A DNA stretch of 64,000 bases from positions 3,558,027 to 3,622,026 of the forward strand of contig NC_054390.1 of NCBI RefSeq assembly GCF_001625195.1, given 5' to 3'. The first letter of the stretch is position 1; each line of letters opens with the position of its first letter. The DNA comes from Drechmeria coniospora (Eukaryota > Ascomycota > Sordariomycetes > Hypocreales > Ophiocordycipitaceae). Shown one piece after another: positions 58,878-64,000 of the stretch. Under the pieces are notes generated by a model. It had not been told where the DNA came from. It saw nothing but the letters and a program-made list of their open reading frames with translations, and did no database searches. The position numbers were made by a program, and so were the translations under genes.

Positions 58878-60855
58878 TAAGTACAGCAGGTGTTGTACGC
58901 CGTACTTCGTACTCCGTACTAGGTGCAAATATACCTGGCACGCTTCGTAGTCGCCCGCCTTGCCGCCTCCGCTAGAGACTTCAGGGGCAATCGGTAGGTA
59001 CCTAGTACGTAGCGGCACGAATCAGCGCCGGCTTGGGGGTTCGCACCCCGAGTCAAGCAGGAGGGCCGGTGTCGCCGGATGTGTCGTTTGTCTTGCCGCT
59101 TGTCTCCTGTCGCATTATGCACGGCGAAAATGGCAGAACTGGAACACGTCCCAACGAAAGGCCGTTGTCTCGGGATTTTTCGATGGCACGGCTCGGCACC
59201 TTTGTACTGCTGCGTGCACAACGTACAACTACTTGCAGGGTATGTACAAGTACTTGTGTGTCTAGGGTGCACGAGTACAGTAATTACTGCACCTTTAGTT
59301 CCTGCTGCAAGGTGCACGAGTAAAGCACTGTAGGGGCAGCCTTCAGTAGGTGCACAGCTGCACCTATGCCGCCGATACCTGCGAGACGCCATGTACGTGC
59401 CGTGGACGCATGTGACTACCACGATGCAGTTCTGAGTACCTACTTACGGAGTACTAGGTAGATGATACTACGAGTACCAAGGTGGTAGGCACTCCGTGCA
59501 TGTGGTAGGCCATGCCCGGTATTAATGACAACCGGAGAAAATGGATGTGGGAGTGGGTGGCTACTATGAATACTGCACACTTTGGTCCTGTGCATCCCTT
59601 GGTGCATTAGTACTTACTGTACAAGCAATAGGCAAGTACCAGGTACGGAGTACTTGATCAGTCAGTACTTGCATGTAAGTACAAGTACTCAGTGACGAGG
59701 ACCTGTACAGCAGGTAGTATGTGGTACGTAGTATGTCCTGTACAGGCGTACATCACTACCGGAATACAAGTACTGTACTGAAGCAAGCAACTGAAAGTAC
59801 TATATTACAGGTGCATCATGTTGGCAGGCAGTGAGGCCTCTTCCCCTGCATTGTTAGTATCACAAAAAAACCACGTCACAAGCCGCCGTACCACAGGGGT
59901 CATGATGCTCAGTATCCATCACCCCAAAGTCACCTCCTTTCCCACTTGCTCGGTGATGGCAGCTGTCGGGCGAGCCATGCATTTCTGCCTGCTGTACGGA
60001 GCAATTACGCCTACCTACAGGTACTTGTACGTGTCCGGTGCTGAGTGAGTTTAAGTGCAGCATTAGGTACTAGGTACGGAGTACTGTAGGTGCTATTGCT
60101 CGCAGCAGGCAGGTTACTATTACTAGTACCTAGCCCAGTAGGTACAGTACATACCTAGTACCTACGCACCCACGTTCTTCGGCTGATACTCCTCCGTACG
60201 GTAGGTAATCTACAGATCCGAGCCAAGTAAAGTAAGTAATTACATGGAGTGATAATACGGCACAAGTCAGTATGACTTGCAAGTACGGAGTACGCATACG
60301 TGTAGTTGCATGCATATGCAGTGACAAGGAATACATGAAAATGGCACACTAGCAAAACAAGGTAATTGCCGCGGAATGGTTCCCGTTAGCCCCTCCACGG
60401 CGCTCCCCCCGAACCGTCACCACATCATCACCCGTACAGTCAGTCGCATACAACGACTTAGGACTACTTACTGTACCCGTAGCACCTACGTACTATCATT
60501 ACCGGTACTAGCAATTAGTGGTTTGGTGCGGGCACGGTGACCTCGTTCGCTCGGCCCCTCCAACGTCAGCTTGTTGCCTGTGAATAAATGGCTCGCTCGA
60601 GGCGACGGTGACTTGGTAGCTTGGTGACATAGCATCTTGTCCATGCTTCGAAGACAAAAGCACGTCACATGAAAACCTAAAATCTTGCGTCGTAATCACA
60701 GCGTCCACGGCACGTACATGGCGTCTGGCACGCTTCTTCCCCACGAGCACTACCTTGATGATGGAGAGTACAGTATGGCACCGAGCACCTGCACCCGCCG
60801 CAGGGACTAGCACCGTGGGCACCGTCTTTGCTCGCAGGCGGTGCATCCCCCCTGC

Positions 60856-61035
60856 TCAATCTCGTCGAGCGATCGTTGCCGTCATGGCTCTCGCGAGACA
60901 ATAGCGGTCTAAAAAGACCTCGGTCGGCACCATCTGCGGCTGCGCTTCTCCCAGCCTCCGCCTCTCCATCTCATCCTCGTCGGGAGCATGATCCGGGTAC
61001 TGCCCTGTGCTCGTCGCTTTCGACGTCGAGGGTGT

Positions 61036-61067
<32 letters not shown>

Positions 61068-61161
61068 GTTCCCGCAGGGGTGTTTCCGGCCGCTTCGACT
61101 TTGACGCGGCCCTCGAAGGCGACGCCGGTAGGTTTTCGGCTGGCCTGTCGTTTGCGGGCAT
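60856..61161 (-). CDS. hypothetical protein (weak)
   Basis: 101 residues from ATG at 61161, unspliced. A low-complexity Pro/Thr-rich middle (EPPPPPPTTTTTTPSTSK) is followed by an acidic/basic stretch (PDEDEMERRRLGEAQPQM) that looks protein-like. No domain, no signal peptide and no homologue recognised. It may be an exon of something larger or chance. Confidence 0.2.
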
Positions 61162-61559
61162 CGTGAGGGTTGCGTTGGTTGTGCCGGCCGATGACGCCCG
61201 GGACCAGCGCTGTCGACTTTGCTGAAACAGCGACGCGCAGGCTTGCAGGAGAAATGCGAGGTAGGTGCCGCTGCAGGCGACGTTAGCACGCCCGCCTGGT
61301 GGGAGGGAGAATGAAGCCTACTGCAAGTTCGTGCTCATGGCCACGTGATCGAGTTTCTCCGTTCTTGCGGAGCCGGACATGGCTCGTTGGTGAAGAGGAT
61401 GAGGAGGACATGTGCGTGACGCATGCAGCGCTCTCGCGGCCGCAGCCGTTGTTGATATACTGCAAGTCGGTCGACCGAATGCTGGTGCCTAGACCGGCAG
61501 TGCCAGCACCGCGCGCTGGCTGGTCGAGGGTTGGTTGACGCCTGGGGGCTGCTGTTCTC

Positions 61560-61815
61560 GGTGGGTGCGCGCCTGGCGGGTGCCGTGCTTGGCGGGTGCC
61601 GTGCTTGGTAGGTGCCGTGCTTGTTGAGTGCCTTTGCTTGGTGAGTGCCTTTGCTTGGTGAGTGCCTTTTGGGTGCCTTGCTCTGCTGGGTGCCGTGCTT
61701 TGCTGGGTGCCGTTCTTTTTTGGTGGGTGCCATGCTCTGCTGGGTGCCGTGCTCTGCTGGGTGCCGTGCTCTGCTGCTGCCCTGCTGGGTGCCGCTCCTG
61801 GTGGGTGCGCGCCAG
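61560..61815 (+). repeat. minisatellite, about 17-base unit
   Basis: Imperfect copies of TGCTGGGTGCCGTGCTC, best preserved at 61736-61769. Minus-strand translation gives long fake repeats of the type HGTQQS/KAPS. Confidence 0.8.
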
Positions 61816-63584
61816 GCAGCAGGTAGGCGGCCACCTCCCAACGACACGGCGACGGACCCTGGCCTGGCTGGAGGCATCAACCCACGCACGGCCAAATTTT
61901 CGACCCCTCCAGTTGGCATCGTGACCGAACAATGTCGAGCCGTCGACGAGAGGCCGCCATCAACCCGACTTGCGGTGCGGCCCATGCCGTCGTGTCCGCC
62001 GGGCGCGGGCCTCTGCAGGGCCTGGGGATGACCATCGGTGCGGTACCGGCGTCGTCGATCAATCTGGTCGCCGCATTCCCCCATCCACGGATGGGCGAGT
62101 TCGTGCTTGGGCCAGAAATTGCGCAGCGCGGCGTTCCGTCGAAAGCACCGGAGATGCCCTCGGGTTCCGCGTGCCGGTCCTGACGAGGAGTCGCGGAGCA
62201 CGGGGGCTGCGTGCGGTCAACCCGAGCGCCCGCCGACTTTGTTTCGAGAATGATGCTTGCCCCTCGTCCCGGAGACGGCTGTGCCGATGTTGAGTGGCAT
62301 TTTCCATCATCAGTGGGACTCGACCGTCAAGGACACCAACGACGCTGCCGCAAAGCAGCCACTACAAGGCGAGTCTGTCCAAGGCGACGCGTCAAGCGGG
62401 CGGACAAGCTGGCTACATGACGAGTCCAACGATGAACTCTGCACCGCCATACCGTCGAGCCAATGCACCCATGGCCGAGATGCCGCTCTCCATCAGCCAT
62501 GACTGGCACGTATGGGGTCTAGGCACGTCACTCGCATCGCCGTCGCATGGCCTCGACGAAACACCAACCACGACGCAGACGGCTCCGAGGCTCGGCGACG
62601 AAGCCACAGGAGTGGCACGACAGAAGGGACACGGGTTGCTCGTCGTGGGAAGCTATCGCTGCATGACACGCCAGAGCTTGTTGGTGCACAAGCCGACGCA
62701 AATGTAAGCATGGCACATACGATGACGGTGCCACGTTGCGGTGGTGTGGCCGTGATGTCGGTGCAATAGGGCAGTACGGAGTGCTAGGTAAATACCTACA
62801 TGCATGTGCTTACAGTACGGAGTAAGTACAGTAAGTACGGAGTAAGTAATACGTGGTTGCAGTTGTGCTGCGCAGGCACAGCAATACTTGGCAGCGACAC
62901 TAGTAGTCAAGACCGTGGGCGGTGCAGAGAGAGAGAGAGACTGGTGACAGCACCACCTGGCCACGCCACCCGCCGCACCGCCACCATCACCTACGCGTGA
63001 GTGCAATGTGCTGGGAATTAGGGCACCCGCGCTGGGCACGGTGGCGATACATGTGGCCTCAAGAAGCCACGTTGTGCGGCGAATTCACTGCTCGTACAGG
63101 AACACAGCGCTACCCTACTAAGCTGTACGCTCCTGTAATATGCTGTAATACTCGCAGCGCCGCTGCGCATCGCCTCAGTGCAGTGCAGGCCACGGGGAAC
63201 AGGCAGGTTGGCGACGGCACATGCACGCACGGAACGGACGGATCGAGCAAGTGCCGATTCACTAGCAATTCATCATCTGCCGCCCTTGATGGTCGACGGC
63301 GATGATCATGCGACTTGTCACGGAGCAGGGCAAGGTCATTCGAAATGGCAAATCACCACAACTGGTCACGGATGTTGACCGTCATTCCCGACGACTAGGT
63401 TTATATGGCAGGGGATACTCCGTAGATTACCATCACTGCTTGGTAAGGTACCTATCTAGTACATGGTTTTTCCGTACACTCGGTAGGACCACTGGGTACC
63501 ACGGTACCTTTTGCGAAGGGTAATTATTATTAATTACATCTAATTACATGTATTAGCATGTGCCGCATCTCGGCTGGCCTCGGC

Positions 63585-63659
63585 ATGATAGCTCCGTAAA
63601 TGATAGCTCCGTAAATGATGGCTCCGTAAATGATGGCTCCGTAAATAAAGGCTCCGTAA
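63585..63659 (+). repeat. minisatellite, five 15-base units
   Basis: Five joined units of ATGATAGCTCCGTAA; the last three carry one or a few changes. Confidence 0.9.
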
Positions 63660-64000
63660 ATGATAGGTATCGTTGTCACAAGTACTCCGTTCCCGGGTCG
63701 ACCAGCATGGACGGTCCAGAGTGCACTCGTCACCACCGGCACTCCTTGCCTCTGGGTGCAGTGCGGCGTGAACCATGAACCAGACCACTGCCAGTGGGCC
63801 GCCTGGCTGCAGCATGGGATGGCCGCACGGGAGCCCCCCATGCTTGCCGGTGCGCCTGATGGGGCCGTTCAGCGTGGAGGACGGGTGCATTTGCACCACC
63901 TCCACGGAGTGGGTGATTGACGGCCACGTTCGCTCGTCGTCATGGGGCTGTCTGGTTGCGCATGAAGATGCGGATGACGCTTCGGCCTACGGAGGCGGAC

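Larger units (their letters stand above)
58461..64000. other. gene-poor intergenic region with minisatellites
   Basis: About 5.5 kb. GTACGGAGTAC-type words are dense at 58.8-60.5 kb, then at 62.8 and 63.4 kb. One weak candidate lies at 60856-61161. GC-rich frames at 61.3-62.7 kb on both strands are largely minisatellite translation or lack domains. A short GA repeat lies at 62922-62941. Confidence 0.5.

Noticed and set aside
61283..62201. 288-codon minus-strand frame with HGTQQS-type repeats
   Set aside because: The repeats are translation of the 17-base minisatellite; other frames over it are equally open.
1..64000. tRNA, rRNA, CRISPR, telomeric repeats and biosynthetic megasynthases
   Set aside because: Looked for tRNA B-box-like GGTTCRA stretches, direct-repeat/spacer patterns, TTAGGG runs and PKS/NRPS motifs by eye; none found.

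Overview
The window is nuclear DNA of a filamentous ascomycete, most likely a Sordariomycete and probably Hypocreales. The evidence is the gene structure (short 47-90 nt GT-AG introns with typical fungal splice sites), a fungal-type INO80 with a long low-complexity N-terminus, a PAS-rich hybrid histidine kinase, an NFX1-helicase/CbxX-AAA fusion and a small Tc1/mariner element. I cannot fix the genus or species from sequence alone. I saw no tRNA, rRNA, CRISPR array or telomeric repeat.

Layout, left to right. 1-62: possible 3' end of a gene entering from the left. 998-4842 (-): hybrid histidine kinase in four exons. 4.8-14.2 kb: gene-poor and full of GTACGGAGTAC-type words; the only gene is a Tc1/mariner transposase near 9.1-10.4 kb. 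14.2-14.8 kb: small secreted-protein gene with an apparent one-base frameshift. 14.8-24.1 kb: gene-poor; it holds a duplicated segment whose right copy keeps a small secreted cysteine-rich protein gene (22669-22956) and whose left copy is dead (20015-20248). 24118-26394 (-): secreted class-3 lipase in four exons with an internally duplicated N-terminal module. 26.4-31.5 kb: gene-poor.

The gene-dense part runs from 31.8 to 58.2 kb and all its genes are on the minus strand: an AsnB-type asparagine synthase (31786-34043, three exons), a 12-TM MFS drug:H+ antiporter (34954-36809, three exons), INO80 (38122-44366, four exons including a GC-AG intron), a roughly 2,290-residue NFX1-type helicase/zinc-finger/triple-AAA fusion (48343-55297) with four apparent one-base frameshifts, and the ribosome-biogenesis ABC-F ATPase ARB1 (56236-58227, three exons). 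58.2-64 kb is again gene-poor, with minisatellites.

Functionally INO80 and ARB1 are housekeeping genes (chromatin remodelling, ribosome assembly). The histidine kinase is a stress or environment sensor. The lipase, the secreted proteins and the MFS transporter are surface or secreted accessory functions, typical of a host- or soil-associated fungus. Exon coordinates were worked out by hand from splice consensus, frame and family similarity; for the intact multi-exon genes the spliced length is an exact multiple of three.
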